Assembly: GCF_001552735.1 (NCBI RefSeq)
Contig: NZ_BCRT01000015.1
Coordinates: forward strand, 242,984 to 306,983
Length of the DNA stretch: 64,000 nt
Reading direction: 5' to 3'
Origin: Sanguibacter suarezii NBRC 16159
Lineage (GTDB): Bacteria > Actinomycetota > Actinomycetes > Actinomycetales > Cellulomonadaceae
The position numbers were made by a program, and so were the translations under genes. How positions within the stretch are numbered: position 1 is the first letter of the stretch; every line of letters begins with the position of its first letter. Shown here piece after piece: positions 1-9,596 of the stretch. The notes beneath the pieces were generated by a model. That model searched no databases. It saw nothing but the letters and a program-made list of their open reading frames with translations, and was not told the origin of the DNA.

Positions 1-106
1 AGCGGGAGGTCATCCATGCCCAGGGGCAGATGGGGTCGAACCAGAAGTCGGCCACGTCCAGGGTGGTACCGGCGTCGGCGGCGGTCTCAGCAGCGAGGGA
101 GGTCAT
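1..106 (-). CDS. DsbA-family oxidoreductase, N-terminal fragment (runs off left edge)
   Basis: Only the first 35 codons lie in the window; the gene continues to the left. It starts with ATG at 106 (reverse strand). After a 17-residue leader comes FWFDPICPWAWMTSR, where the thioredoxin-fold active-site motif CxxC is replaced by CPWA. That single-cysteine arrangement is typical of the actinobacterial DsbA-like proteins described as mycothiol-dependent reductases (Rv2466c type). Such cytoplasmic enzymes use mycothiol to reduce disulfides or nitro compounds. The family call rests on this short motif alone, since the rest of the protein is not visible. It is divergent from pepN across about 240 bases in which I see no clear site. 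Confidence 0.68.
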   Translation of the reverse strand, partial: MTSLAAETAADAGTTLDVADFWFDPICPWAWMTSR

Positions 107-349
107 GGTGCTCCAAGGGTGGGCTCTCCGGGCGGCGGGCGGCCCGTGCGGAAGAGGATGGTTCGCACCCTTCCTAACGTGCACGGACGATGCTTCATTC
201 CAGGTCGAGGCGGCTATCTCACCATGGTGGCGGCCCACCCGTGAAATGATCGACGTGGGCCGCATCAGGCCCGACCACCAGGTGACGGGTCACTCGCTGC
301 GCGCTCACAAGCCGCGGCCGACCTGCGCCGCAGAGCCGAGGAGGCGTCC

Positions 350-2902
350 GTGCCCGGAGAGAACCTGACCCGTACCGAAGCGAGAGAGCGCGCTGGCGTC
401 GTCTCCGTCAGCTCCTACGAGGTCGCGCTCGACCTCACGACCGGACCGGAGACCTTCGCCTCGACCACCGTGGTGACCTTCACCGCCGAGCCCGGGGCGA
501 GCACCTTCATCGACCTGGTGGCGCCCACCGTGCACGAGGTCACCCTCAACGGCGTGAGCCTGGACCCCGCCGACGTCTTCGCCGACTCCCGGATCCAGCT
601 CGACTCCCTCGCTGAGTCCAACGTCCTGCGCGTGGTGGCCGACGCCGCCTACACGAACTCCGGTGAAGGACTGCACCGCTTCGTCGACCCCGTCGACGAC
701 GAGGTCTACCTGTACTCCCAGTTCGAGGTCCCCGACGCACGTCGCGTCTACGCCGCCTTCGAGCAGCCCGACCTCAAGGCGACGTTCCAGCTCACCGTGA
801 CCGCGCCGGCCGCGTGGCACGTCGTCTCCAACTCCCCCACCCCCGAGCCGGTGCCGGCCGGGGAGGGCACCGCGACGTGGACCTTCGAGCCCACCCCGCG
901 CATCTCGACCTACATCACCGCGATCGTCGCCGGCCCGTACGTGGTCGAGCGGTCCGAGCTGACCAGCAGCGACGGCCGGGTCATCCCGCTCGGGCTGTTC
1001 GTGCGCGCCTCCCTCGCCGAGCACCTCGACGCGGAGTACATCTTCGACACCACGCGCAAGGGCTTCGCCTTCTACGAGGAGAAGTTCAACTACCCCTACC
1101 CCTTCGCCAAGTACGACCAGCTCTTCGTGCCGGAGTTCAACGCCGGGGCGATGGAGAACGCGGGCTGCGTGACCTTCACCGAGACCTACGTCTTCCGGTC
1201 CAAGGTCACCGACGCCATCAAGGAGCGCCGGGTCGTGACGATCCTGCACGAGCTCGCGCACATGTGGTTCGGCGACCTGGTGACCATGCGCTGGTGGAAC
1301 GACCTGTGGCTCAACGAGTCCTTCGCCGAGTGGGCCTCCACCCTGGCTACCGCCGAGGCCACCGAGTGGCACGGGGCGTGGACCACCTTCGCCGCGATGG
1401 AGAAGTCCTGGGCCTACCGCCAGGACCAGCTGCCCTCGACCCACCCGATCGTCGCCACGATCAACGACCTCGAGGACGTCCAGGTCAACTTCGACGGGAT
1501 CACCTACGCCAAGGGCGGGTCGGTCCTCAAGCAGCTCGTGGCATGGGTGGGCATCGACGCGTTCATGGCCGGTGTGGCCCAGTACTTCGCCAAGCACGAG
1601 TACGGCAACACCGAGCTCGTGGACCTGCTCACCGAGCTCGAGGCGACCAGCGGTCGTGAGCTGGGCACGTGGTCGCAGCTGTGGCTGGAGACCGCCGGCG
1701 TCAACACCCTGCGCCCCCAGATCACGGTCGACGAGGCCGGGGTCATCACCGACTTCGCGGTGCTGCAGAGCGCCGTCGCGGAGTACCCCACCCTGCGCCC
1801 GCACCGCCTGGCGATCGGCTTCTACGACGTCGACGCCTCCGGCGCGCTGGTGCGCACCCACCGTCACGAGCTCGACGTCGACGGGGAGTCCACCTCGGTC
1901 CCCGAGCTCGTCGGGCGGACCCGCCCCGCGCTGGTCCTCATCAACGACGACGACCTGGCCTACGCCAAGATCCGCCTGGACGACGCCTCCCTCGAGGTCG
2001 CGATCGAGCACCTGGCAGCCATCGCCGACCCCTTGGCCCGGTCCCTGGTCTGGGGCTCGGTCTGGGACGCGACGCGCGACGGCGAGATGCCGGCCAGCGA
2101 CTACGTGCGCCTCGTCCTGGGCAACATCGCCACCGAGACGGAGTCGACGACGATCCGCACCACGCTCGCCCAGCTCGCCCTCGCGGCGCGCAGCTACGTG
2201 GCGCCGGCCCGCCGGGCCGAGACCGTCGCCCAGGTGGGTGACGGCCTGTGGGCCCTGGCCCAGCAGGCCGAGGCCGGCTCGGACGCCCAGTTCCAGTTCG
2301 TCAAGTACTTCGCGAACGTGGCCAGCACCGACGAGCACGCCCGCGTGCTGCGCGCGCTCCTCGACGGCGACGTGACCCTGGACGGCCTGACCATCGACAC
2401 CGACCTGCGCTGGGAGCTGCTCGAGGGCCTCGTGCTGCGCGACGCCGCCACGCAGGACGAGGTCGACGCCGCTCTGGAGGCTGACAACACCTCCAACGGT
2501 CAGCAGTCGGCGGCGCGGGCCACCGCGGCCCACCCGACGTCGACCGCCAAGCTCGCTGCCTTCGCGTCCCTGGTGGGCGACGACAGCGTGCCCAACGCGA
2601 TCGTGCGTGCCACGACCATGGGATACGGGCACGTCAACGACCCGTCCTCGCTCGCAGACGTCGTCGAGCCGTACTTCGCGGCGATCGAGGGCATCTGGGC
2701 AGACCGGAGCTACCACATCGCCGAGACGATCGTGGAGGGCCTGTTCCCGGCCGCGCTGGCCGACGAGCGCCTGCGCGACGCCGCGCAGTCGTGGCTGGAC
2801 TCCCACCCCGACGCCGCGCCCGCCCTGCGCCGGCTCATCGTGGAGAGCCTGGCCGGGGTCGAGCGCGCGCTGCGCGCCCAGGAGGTCGACGCCCGGGCCT
2901 GA
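350..2902 (+). CDS. pepN: Aminopeptidase N (M1 family zinc metallopeptidase)
   Basis: Cytoplasmic zinc aminopeptidase that removes N-terminal residues from peptides. The 850 residues are the usual length for actinobacterial PepN. The substrate-binding GAMEN motif is at about residues 266-270. The zinc site is HELAH at 300-304 (H300, H304, with E301 as the base), and the third ligand is E323 in NESFAEW. The C-terminal half is the helical ERAP1-like domain of the family. The start is GTG at 350, preceded by a purine-rich GAGGAGG Shine-Dalgarno region around 338-344. The gene stands alone and is followed by a strong hairpin, facing a convergent DUF5701 gene. Confidence 0.97.
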   Translation: MPGENLTRTEARERAGVVSVSSYEVALDLTTGPETFASTTVVTFTAEPGASTFIDLVAPTVHEVTLNGVSLDPADVFADSRIQLDSLAESNVLRVVADAAYTNSGEGLHRFVDPVDDEVYLYSQFEVPDARRVYAAFEQPDLKATFQLTVTAPAAWHVVSNSPTPEPVPAGEGTATWTFEPTPRISTYITAIVAGPYVVERSELTSSDGRVIPLGLFVRASLAEHLDAEYIFDTTRKGFAFYEEKFNYPYPFAKYDQLFVPEFNAGAMENAGCVTFTETYVFRSKVTDAIKERRVVTILHELAHMWFGDLVTMRWWNDLWLNESFAEWASTLATAEATEWHGAWTTFAAMEKSWAYRQDQLPSTHPIVATINDLEDVQVNFDGITYAKGGSVLKQLVAWVGIDAFMAGVAQYFAKHEYGNTELVDLLTELEATSGRELGTWSQLWLETAGVNTLRPQITVDEAGVITDFAVLQSAVAEYPTLRPHRLAIGFYDVDASGALVRTHRHELDVDGESTSVPELVGRTRPALVLINDDDLAYAKIRLDDASLEVAIEHLAAIADPLARSLVWGSVWDATRDGEMPASDYVRLVLGNIATETESTTIRTTLAQLALAARSYVAPARRAETVAQVGDGLWALAQQAEAGSDAQFQFVKYFANVASTDEHARVLRALLDGDVTLDGLTIDTDLRWELLEGLVLRDAATQDEVDAALEADNTSNGQQSAARATAAHPTSTAKLAAFASLVGDDSVPNAIVRATTMGYGHVNDPSSLADVVEPYFAAIEGIWADRSYHIAETIVEGLFPAALADERLRDAAQSWLDSHPDAAPALRRLIVESLAGVERALRAQEVDARA

Positions 2903-2926
2903 CCGCAGTCGGCCTGAACGCACGCA

Positions 2927-2969
2927 CGGCAGGGCCGGTGGTGGGGACTCCCCATCCCCGGCCCTGCCG
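2927..2969 (+). terminator. Hairpin terminator after pepN
   Basis: Perfect 12-bp inverted repeat CGGCAGGGCCGG / CCGGCCCTGCCG with a 19-base loop that itself contains GGGG/CCCC. It lies 24 bases after the pepN stop, between pepN and the convergent DUF5701 gene, so it may act in both directions. There is no clear T-tract, which is common for high-G+C actinobacterial terminators. Confidence 0.7.
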
Positions 2970-3005
2970 TTCGTCAGGCGCGCTCGCCCCGCGGCCCCGC
3001 CGGGC

Positions 3006-3737
3006 TCAGACCAGCCGGCTCCCCGCTGAGGCGGACCCCAGCCAGGTGTGCGGGTTGCGGTCCCAGCACCAGCCGAGCTTGGGCGCCTTCTGGCTGATCC
3101 AGACGGCCGGGACGCGCTGGTCACCGCGGCGGCTGCCGAGCAGCGAGAAGCACTTGTTCGTGCGGAGCATGTCGGGGCGCTGGGTGACCAGCGCGATCCC
3201 CTCGGCGATGGTCAGCGGGGTGCGCCCCCGCCCGCGGATCACCCCGAGCGCCGTCTCGGGGGTGACGTTGCACAGCTCGCTGCCGGTGTCGATGTCGGTG
3301 AGCAGGTATGCGGTCACCGGGCCACCGGCGTCGGGCACCTCCAGGCCGTCGATCGGGCGGTAGCCGGGCAGCTCCTCGGGGGTGAGCATGAGCGTGGCCG
3401 GGCGGGTGCCCAGCCGCATCTGGGCGGCCGCCTCGGCGAGCGGCAGGCTACCGGCGACGACGAGCACGAAGGGGACGTAGTCCTCGGGGGTGGTCACCGT
3501 GGACGACACGGGCAGCCCGCTGCCCGCCGGTGCCAGGTCGAGGGACCCGACCCCATCGGCCAGCGGCGCGAGGGCCTCGACGAAGGCCTCCGGCTCGATC
3601 CCCAGCATCGCTGGATAGCCGCGCTCGAGCAGGACCTCCACCTGGCGGGAGAGCTCAGCGGCAGCAGCGCCAGTGGCGCCCTGACCAGGCTGAGTTCCTG
3701 AGGTCGCAGCGGACGGGGTGGCGACGGAAGCAGACAT
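3006..3737 (-). CDS. DUF5701 family protein
   Basis: A 243-residue protein of unknown function that resembles the actinobacterial DUF5701 family. After an Ala/Thr-rich N-terminal stretch of about 28 residues it has a conserved globular body, including RPIDGLEVPDAGGPVTAYLL and NKCFSLLGSRRGDQRVPAVW. The end, APKLGWCWDRNPHTWLG, is typical of the family. There is no signal peptide or membrane segment, so it is probably cytoplasmic. The ATG start at 3737 follows a clear GAGGAGGACC ribosome-binding sequence. It appears to be a single-gene unit convergent with pepN. The family assignment is from recognition of the C-terminal pattern; no function can be inferred. Confidence 0.72.
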   Translation of the reverse strand: MSASVATPSAATSGTQPGQGATGAAAAELSRQVEVLLERGYPAMLGIEPEAFVEALAPLADGVGSLDLAPAGSGLPVSSTVTTPEDYVPFVLVVAGSLPLAEAAAQMRLGTRPATLMLTPEELPGYRPIDGLEVPDAGGPVTAYLLTDIDTGSELCNVTPETALGVIRGRGRTPLTIAEGIALVTQRPDMLRTNKCFSLLGSRRGDQRVPAVWISQKAPKLGWCWDRNPHTWLGSASAGSRLV

Positions 3738-3847
3738 GGGTCCTCCTCGGCATGAGCAGCTCGTGGACAGGAACCAACGCCTGAGCGCCCTCGGCTATTC
3801 CTCAATCGGTCGCCGGCGCCCTTCCCGGCAATCCGTGACCGCCTGCG

Positions 3848-5776
3848 TCAGGCCGAGAAACCGAGCTGACGCAGCCGCTTGCGGTCCTTGAGCGAGGAGC
3901 TCGCCTGCAGGGCCAGCAGCTCGGAGTAGATCCCTCCGCTGACCGCCAGCTCCTCGGGGGTGCCCACCTCGTCCACCCGGCCGTCGCGCAGCGTGACGAT
4001 CGTGTCGACCGCGGAGATGGTCGAGAGCCGGTGGGCGATGATGATCGACGTGCGGTCGACCATGAGCTCCTCCAGCCCGGCCTGGACCAACCGCTCGGAC
4101 TTGGTGTCCAGCGCAGACGTCGCCTCGTCCAGCACGAGGACCGGTGCGTCCTTGATCATCGCGCGGGCCACCGCGATGCGCTGCTTCTGCCCACCGGACA
4201 GCTTCAGCCCGCGCTCACCGATCGTCGTGTCGTACCCGCCGGCGAAGGCGGAGACGAAGTCGTGCGCGTGCGCCCGGGTCGCTGCCTCGACGATCTCGGC
4301 GTCGGTCGCGTCGTCGCGCCCGTAGGCGATGTTCTCCCGGATGGTCCCCGAGAACAGCGACGCCTCCTGGAAGACCACCGCGACCTGGCGTCGCAGCTCG
4401 TCGAGCGGCACGTCAGCGACGTCACGCCCGGCCACCCGCAAGGTCCCCGACGTCGGCCGGTAGAAGCCGAGCAGGAGGCTGACCAGCGTCGTCTTGCCGC
4501 CGCCGCTCTCGCTGACCAGGGCCACCCGCTCGCCCTTGTGCACCGTGAAGGACACGTCCCGCAGCACCTCAACGCCCTCGTCGTAGGCGAAGGACACGTG
4601 GTTCAGCTCCACCACCGGCGCGCCGTCGGGCACCGAGACCTCGGCTCCGGGAGCCGCGCCGGTCCGGGGCGGTGCGGCGGCGACCACGACGGCGTCGCCG
4701 GCGGCCACGGAGTCGCGCTCCTCGGCGGAGGTCGCCTGCGTCACCGGTGCGGGCGGCGCGGCGATCTCCGCGTCCGCGACGAGCAGCAGCGGCTCGTCAC
4801 GGTCGGCCGGCTCAGCCATGACCGCGAAGTAGTCCTTCGACCCGGCGACGGCCCGCTGGGCGGTGTCGATGAGGTAGCTCATCATCGTCACCGGCGCCTT
4901 GGCCATCGCCACGAGCTGGATGAGCAGGACCATGTCTCCCACGGAGAAGGTGCCCCGGGCGGTGCTGACGAAGAGGATGACGTAGATGGCGAAGAACACC
5001 ACGTCGAGGAAGCCGCGGCGGATCGCGTCCATGACGTGCCAGTAGCGCGACTGCCCACGCGTGGTCCCCACGGTCCGCGCGAAGCGCCCCGCGAAGAGGG
5101 ACAGCTCGCGACGCTCGGCGGTGAAGCTCTTGACGACGTTGATCTGGCCGACCACCTCGGCGAACCGGCCTCCGGCGAGGTCCACCTGCTCGTTCTTCTC
5201 CCCCTCCATGACCTGCCACTTCTTGCTGGTCATGGCGGTCAGCCCGACGTACACCGGGAAGACGAGGGCGAGCAGCAGGGCGAGCGGCCAGGAGTAGCTG
5301 GCCGAGATGACCAGGACCGCGAGGACGGTCAGCAGCATCGGGAAGAAGTTGTTGGCGAAGTTGTTGAGGAAGCCGGTGGTCTCGGTGATCGACCGGGTCA
5401 GCCGGCTGATGATCGATCCGGTCACCTGGTCGTCGAAGTACCGTTGCGGCAGGCCGAGCAGCTTGGCGAAGTACCGGGTGGACAGGATCTGACGCATCCG
5501 GGCGGCCATGACGTCACCGAGGTACCCGCCGATGTTCGCCACGGTGGAGCTGACCAGGTCAGCGACCAGCAGCGCGACCGCCAGCCATACGACCGTGGTG
5601 ATGACGCCGTCGTCCGCTGCGCCCTGAACCACGTCCACGACCGTGTCGATGGCCGCCTTGAGCACGAAGGGAGTGACCAGGCTGGCCGCCGTCGCGATGA
5701 GGGAGCAGACGACGATCCCCACGTAGAACGGCCAGAGCACGCGGGTGGCGCGCAGGATCGAGACAAGGCTCCGCAC
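3848..5776 (-). CDS. ABC transporter half-exporter (fused membrane and ATPase domains)
   Basis: A 642-residue half-transporter of the MsbA/MdlB (ABC type I exporter) class, expected to work as a homo- or heterodimer in the cytoplasmic membrane. Six hydrophobic helices occupy roughly residues 15-320. The C-terminal nucleotide-binding domain has Walker A SESGGGKTT, signature LSGGQKQR, Walker B VLVLDEATSALD and the switch His in IIAHRLS. Between the membrane and ATPase domains is an unusual Ala/Pro/Val-rich linker of about 60 residues (about 330-390). The GTG start at 5776 follows GGAGGAG. No partner half-transporter gene is adjacent, so a homodimer is likely. The substrate cannot be told from the sequence. 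A 7-bp inverted repeat (GTGACGA/TCGTCAC, 5792-5822) lies just upstream and could be an operator. Confidence 0.93.
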   Translation of the reverse strand: MRSLVSILRATRVLWPFYVGIVVCSLIATAASLVTPFVLKAAIDTVVDVVQGAADDGVITTVVWLAVALLVADLVSSTVANIGGYLGDVMAARMRQILSTRYFAKLLGLPQRYFDDQVTGSIISRLTRSITETTGFLNNFANNFFPMLLTVLAVLVISASYSWPLALLLALVFPVYVGLTAMTSKKWQVMEGEKNEQVDLAGGRFAEVVGQINVVKSFTAERRELSLFAGRFARTVGTTRGQSRYWHVMDAIRRGFLDVVFFAIYVILFVSTARGTFSVGDMVLLIQLVAMAKAPVTMMSYLIDTAQRAVAGSKDYFAVMAEPADRDEPLLLVADAEIAAPPAPVTQATSAEERDSVAAGDAVVVAAAPPRTGAAPGAEVSVPDGAPVVELNHVSFAYDEGVEVLRDVSFTVHKGERVALVSESGGGKTTLVSLLLGFYRPTSGTLRVAGRDVADVPLDELRRQVAVVFQEASLFSGTIRENIAYGRDDATDAEIVEAATRAHAHDFVSAFAGGYDTTIGERGLKLSGGQKQRIAVARAMIKDAPVLVLDEATSALDTKSERLVQAGLEELMVDRTSIIIAHRLSTISAVDTIVTLRDGRVDEVGTPEELAVSGGIYSELLALQASSSLKDRKRLRQLGFSA

Positions 5777-5881
5777 AGTTCTCCTCCGATGGTGACGACC
5801 CTCTATCTTCCCCCATCGTCACGGCTCCAGGGACGAGCGGGCGGGGCGCAGGGGCGCTGGCAGAGGTGCGTCAGCCGCGGG

Positions 5882-8068
5882 TCAGGAGGGCTGGCCGTCC
5901 TCGTTCATGACAGCCGCCAAGGACCGCAGGCGAGCGTTGTCGAGGAGGTCCTCGATGAGCACGACGTTCCCGCTGGAGTCTCCCAGCGGGACCTTCCAGT
6001 TCGGGTACTCCTGGTCGGTCCCGGGCTGGTTCTGCGCCCGCCGCTCCCCCACCGCGTCCGCGAGCGAGACGCCGAGCAGCACCGCGGGCGTGCCCATGAT
6101 GTAGCGGTGCAGCGCCTCGACGAGCTCGCGCTCGGACGGGTCGTCACCGATCAGGCCACGGGTCGCCAGGGCGAGGATCATCTGGTCCCGCTCCCGGCGC
6201 GCCTGCTGACGCACGATCTGGACCGGGTCGGAGAGCAGGCCCAGCCGGTCGCGCAGCTCGACGTGCTCACCGGCGAGGTAGCCGGCCGAGGGCGGCAGGT
6301 CGTGGGTGGTCACGGTCGTCAACGACAGCGTCCGGAAGTGCTCGGGTGCGAGCGGGCGCCCGTCGGGCTCCTTCTCGAACCACAGGATCGACGTGCCCAG
6401 GATGCCGCGCTCGGTGAGGTAGTCGCGCACCCACGGCTCGACGACGCCGAGGTCCTCACCGATGACGATCGCATCGGCGCGGTGGGCTTCCAGGCACAGG
6501 ATGCCGATGAGCGCCTCGTGGTCGTAGCGCACGTAGACGCCCTCGTCGGCCCCGTTGCCCGCCGGGATCCACCACAGCCGGAACAGCCCGATGACGTGGT
6601 CGATGCGCAGCGCACCGGCGTGCCGCAGGACGGTGCGCAGCAGGTCACGGTAGGCGGCATAGCCGGTGCGGGCCAGCTCCTCGGGGTGCCACGGGGGCTG
6701 GGACCAGTTCTGTCCCTGCTGGTTGTACATGTCCGGGGGCGCGCCCACCCCGATGTCCTGTGCCAGGACCCCGGCCAGCGCCCACGCGTCCGCGCCGTCA
6801 GGGTGCACGCCCACGGCGAGGTCGTGCATGATCCCGATGGACATCCCGCCCTCGAGGGCCGAGCGCTGGGCCTGCTCGAGCTGGACGTCGGCGACCCACT
6901 GCAGCCAGCAGTGGAAGTCGATCTGCTGGGCCAGCTCCGCGCGCAGCGCGGCGGTCTCCGGGCTGGTGACGTCGCGCAGCGCGGCCGGCCAGGTCTGGCC
7001 GACGAAGTGCTCGGTGAAGGCGCACCAGGCGGCGAAGTCTTCCAGGCCCCGGCCCTGGGAGGCGCGGAAGTCCTCGAAGGCCGTCTGACGGGCCGCGGAG
7101 CGCGGAGCCTCGAAGACGACCTGCAGGGCTGCCTTCTTGGCGTCCCAGGCCGCGTCCCGGTCGATGGGTCCGGGGTCGGTGCTCAGCTCGCGCACGCCCT
7201 CGGCGGACCACTCGACGATGGAGCGGTCGGCGGCTGAGAGGTAGGCCGTCTCGCGGATGTCCTCCACGCGCAGGTACAGCGGGTTGATGAAGCGCCGGCT
7301 CACCGGCAGGTACGGCGAGGGGGTCATCGGGGTGGTCGGCTCGGCGGCCGCCACCGGGTTGATGAGCAAGAAGTCCGCGCCGAGGGTCTTCCCCCCGATC
7401 CACGCCAGGTCGGCGAGGTCGGCGAAGTCGCCCACCCCCCAGGACTGCCGGGAGCGGACGGAGTACAGCTGGGCCATGAGGCCCCAGGACTGGTGCCCGG
7501 CGACCTCGGCAGGCAGCTCGAGCCGTTCCGGGGTGACCGCGAGCGTCGCCCGGGACTGTCCGTCCGGGGTGAGTGCGCGGATCTCGTGCCAGCCGAGCGG
7601 CAGGGTCCGCGGCACCTCGAACATCGCTCGCCCGATGGTGCGCCCGTCGACCGTGCGCGGTTCGGTGTACAGGTCGATCTGGTGCAGGTCGATGCGGCCG
7701 CCGTGGTCTTCCAGCTCGATCCACACCTCGACCGGCATGCCGTCGGTGACGTGCACCGGGAACTTCTGGGACTGGCCCTCGCGGAGCACCAGGGTGGCGG
7801 GGAGCATCCGGCGCCAGGGAGCGTCCACGACGCTCGCGAGGGCGACGTCGATGCGCTCCGGGGTGCTCGCGTCGACGCCGAGCGCGGCGAGCACCGCGAC
7901 GAGGGTCTGGGCGGAGGCGGTGAGGTGGTCGCCGTGGAAGCCGTAGTGGTCGGGCGAGACACCATACGCACGCGCGAGGTCGATCAGCGCAGGTGAGGGC
8001 GATACGTGCTCAGCAGGGTCCACGAGTGAATCTTGCCAGAGAGCGCACCGATGAGCAGCAGCGGGCAC
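5882..8068 (-). CDS. malQ: 4-alpha-glucanotransferase (amylomaltase, GH77)
   Basis: Transfers alpha-1,4-glucan segments between maltodextrins in cytoplasmic glycogen/maltodextrin metabolism. The GH77 catalytic signatures are present: LRIDHVIGLFRLWWIP (nucleophile Asp), VIGEDLGVV (acid/base Glu) and TTHDLPPSAGYL (stabilising Asp). At 728 residues it is the long actinobacterial form with an N-terminal extension of about 150 residues before the barrel. Two GTG starts are possible: 8068, or 8023, which gives VDPAEHVSPSPALIDLAR and removes 15 residues that look unlike the family. Neither has a strong ribosome-binding site, and I think the shorter form is at least as likely. It is divergent from the MscS gene. 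Confidence 0.95.
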   Translation of the reverse strand: MPAAAHRCALWQDSLVDPAEHVSPSPALIDLARAYGVSPDHYGFHGDHLTASAQTLVAVLAALGVDASTPERIDVALASVVDAPWRRMLPATLVLREGQSQKFPVHVTDGMPVEVWIELEDHGGRIDLHQIDLYTEPRTVDGRTIGRAMFEVPRTLPLGWHEIRALTPDGQSRATLAVTPERLELPAEVAGHQSWGLMAQLYSVRSRQSWGVGDFADLADLAWIGGKTLGADFLLINPVAAAEPTTPMTPSPYLPVSRRFINPLYLRVEDIRETAYLSAADRSIVEWSAEGVRELSTDPGPIDRDAAWDAKKAALQVVFEAPRSAARQTAFEDFRASQGRGLEDFAAWCAFTEHFVGQTWPAALRDVTSPETAALRAELAQQIDFHCWLQWVADVQLEQAQRSALEGGMSIGIMHDLAVGVHPDGADAWALAGVLAQDIGVGAPPDMYNQQGQNWSQPPWHPEELARTGYAAYRDLLRTVLRHAGALRIDHVIGLFRLWWIPAGNGADEGVYVRYDHEALIGILCLEAHRADAIVIGEDLGVVEPWVRDYLTERGILGTSILWFEKEPDGRPLAPEHFRTLSLTTVTTHDLPPSAGYLAGEHVELRDRLGLLSDPVQIVRQQARRERDQMILALATRGLIGDDPSERELVEALHRYIMGTPAVLLGVSLADAVGERRAQNQPGTDQEYPNWKVPLGDSSGNVVLIEDLLDNARLRSLAAVMNEDGQPS

Positions 8069-8121
8069 CGGCGCGGCGAAACCTGGGAGTGTGATCTTGG
8101 TTCGCTCGGTACCCTTCCCCC

Positions 8122-9033
8122 ATGCACTTCTTCGCCGCCACCACCGATGAGTTCGACGTGACCAGCGCCCGCTCCTGGCTCACCTGGTTCACCGGGACTC
8201 CGCTGCGACTCCTGGTCATCGTCCTCATCGGGGTGGTCGCCCTCCTCATCGTGCGGCGTCTGGTCAACACCCTGACCGAGCACCTGGCCGAGGGCACCCT
8301 GCTCAACCGGCGCGGGCTGCGCGAGCTCGGCGGGACCGACGTCGGCGCCGCGCTGCTGCGCGCCAACCCTCTGGCCACCGCCCGGCGTGCCCAGCGCGCC
8401 CGGACCATCGGCTCCGTGCTGCGCTCGACGGCCACCCTCGTGATCGGCTCGATCGTGGTGCTCATGGTCCTCGCCGAGGTCGGGATGAACATCGCGCCGC
8501 TGCTGGCCTCGGCCGGTGTGGTGGGTGTGGCGCTCGGCTTCGGTGCCCAGAGCCTCGTCCGCGACTTCTTGTCGGGCATGTTCCTGCTGCTGGAGGACCA
8601 GTACGGGGTCGGGGACACCATCACCGTGGGCGACGTCTCGGGGACCGTCGAGGCGGTCGCGCTGCGGATCACGAAGATCCGCGACGACTCCGGCACCCTG
8701 TGGTTCATCCGCAACGGCGAGATCCTCAAGGTGGGCAACCGCACCCAGGGCTGGTCCCGCGCGGTGGTCGACGTCGAGCTGGCCTCCAGCACCGACCTCA
8801 CCCAGGCGCGCGCTGCTCTGGCCCGCGCCGGGGAGCGCGTCAAGGCTGACCCCGTCCTGGCGGGCTACCTGCTGGAGGACCCGCAGGTGGTGGGGATCGA
8901 GTCCCTCGCGGCCGGGTCGGTGCTGCTCAAGGTCCAGGTCCGCACCAACCCCGCCATGCAGTGGGACGTCGCGCGGGCGCTGCGGGAGGCCGTGCGCCTC
9001 GAGCTCGGCACAGCGGACATCCAGCTGGCCTGA
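8122..9033 (+). CDS. Small-conductance mechanosensitive ion channel (MscS family)
   Basis: A 303-residue membrane channel that opens on membrane tension and releases solutes on hypo-osmotic shock. Helices are at about 26-44 (TM1) and 100-119 (TM2), with the pore-lining TM3 at about 123-155. TM3 contains the Gly/Ala-rich SAGVVGVALGFGAQSLVRD pattern of MscS, followed by a beta domain (YGVGDTITVGDVSGTVE, IRNGEILKVGN). A long polar loop of about 50 residues separates TM1 and TM2. The ATG start is at 8122. The gene is separate from its neighbours and is convergent with the PTS EIIA gene 13 bases downstream. Confidence 0.92.
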   Translation: MHFFAATTDEFDVTSARSWLTWFTGTPLRLLVIVLIGVVALLIVRRLVNTLTEHLAEGTLLNRRGLRELGGTDVGAALLRANPLATARRAQRARTIGSVLRSTATLVIGSIVVLMVLAEVGMNIAPLLASAGVVGVALGFGAQSLVRDFLSGMFLLLEDQYGVGDTITVGDVSGTVEAVALRITKIRDDSGTLWFIRNGEILKVGNRTQGWSRAVVDVELASSTDLTQARAALARAGERVKADPVLAGYLLEDPQVVGIESLAAGSVLLKVQVRTNPAMQWDVARALREAVRLELGTADIQLA

Positions 9034-9046
9034 CTCCCCGGCTAGG

Positions 9047-9568
9047 TCAGGAGGGGCTGCGCCACTCCAGCAGCGGGTCGCCGCGACGCACCGTCGCACC
9101 GGGGGCCACGAGCGCGGTCACCTGCGCCGCGTCGCCTTGCAGCGCGACCACCGGGCACACGGTCGCCAGGCCGGCCGCGGAGACCGCGGACGGGTCCCAG
9201 CTGAGCACGTGCTGCCCGACGACGACCTCCTCGCCCACGGCGACGAGCACCTCGAAGCCCGCGCCCTTGAGCGTGACGGTGTCGATGCCCAGGTGGACGA
9301 GCACCGTGCGGGAGTCAGGCGTCTGGAGGGCGAAGGCGTGCGGGAAGAGCGAGGCGACCGTCCCCGAGACGGGGGCGACGACCACGCCGTCCACGGCTCC
9401 CTCGGCCAGCGGCTCGATGGCCAGGCCGGGGCCCACGATCTCCTGGGCGAAGACCGGGTCGGGGACGTCGGCCATGGCCACGACCTGCCCGGAGACAGGA
9501 GCGACCATGCTCATCACCGTGGGCGGACCCACGGGAGGAGCATGGTCGCGATCCTTCGACTCAGACAC
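9047..9568 (-). CDS. PTS glucose-type EIIA component
   Basis: A soluble single-domain EIIA of the glucose/N-acetylglucosamine family (173 residues). It accepts phosphate from HPr and passes it to EIIB during sugar uptake. Both family histidines are visible: H77 in LFPHAFAL and the phosphorylated H92 in VHLGIDTVTLKG. About 20 polar N-terminal residues precede the barrel (VAPVSGQVV). The GTG start at 9568 lies 28 bases downstream of the EIIB stop, so the two genes form an operon. No EIIC permease or HPr gene is in the window, so the membrane component must be encoded elsewhere. Confidence 0.93.
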   Translation of the reverse strand: MSESKDRDHAPPVGPPTVMSMVAPVSGQVVAMADVPDPVFAQEIVGPGLAIEPLAEGAVDGVVVAPVSGTVASLFPHAFALQTPDSRTVLVHLGIDTVTLKGAGFEVLVAVGEEVVVGQHVLSWDPSAVSAAGLATVCPVVALQGDAAQVTALVAPGATVRRGDPLLEWRSPS

Positions 9569-9596
9569 GAACGGCCCGGTCAGCGCAGATCAGCGC

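Noticed and set aside
305..3124. A 939-codon open frame antisense to pepN
   Set aside because: It mirrors the high-G+C codon pattern of pepN on the other strand. The translation is low-complexity Arg/Gly/Val with no domain, and pepN has complete catalytic motifs.
4031..7237. A 1068-codon open frame antisense to the ABC transporter and malQ
   Set aside because: It runs across two real genes with family motifs and itself has only Arg/Gly/His/Asp-rich sequence typical of an antisense shadow.
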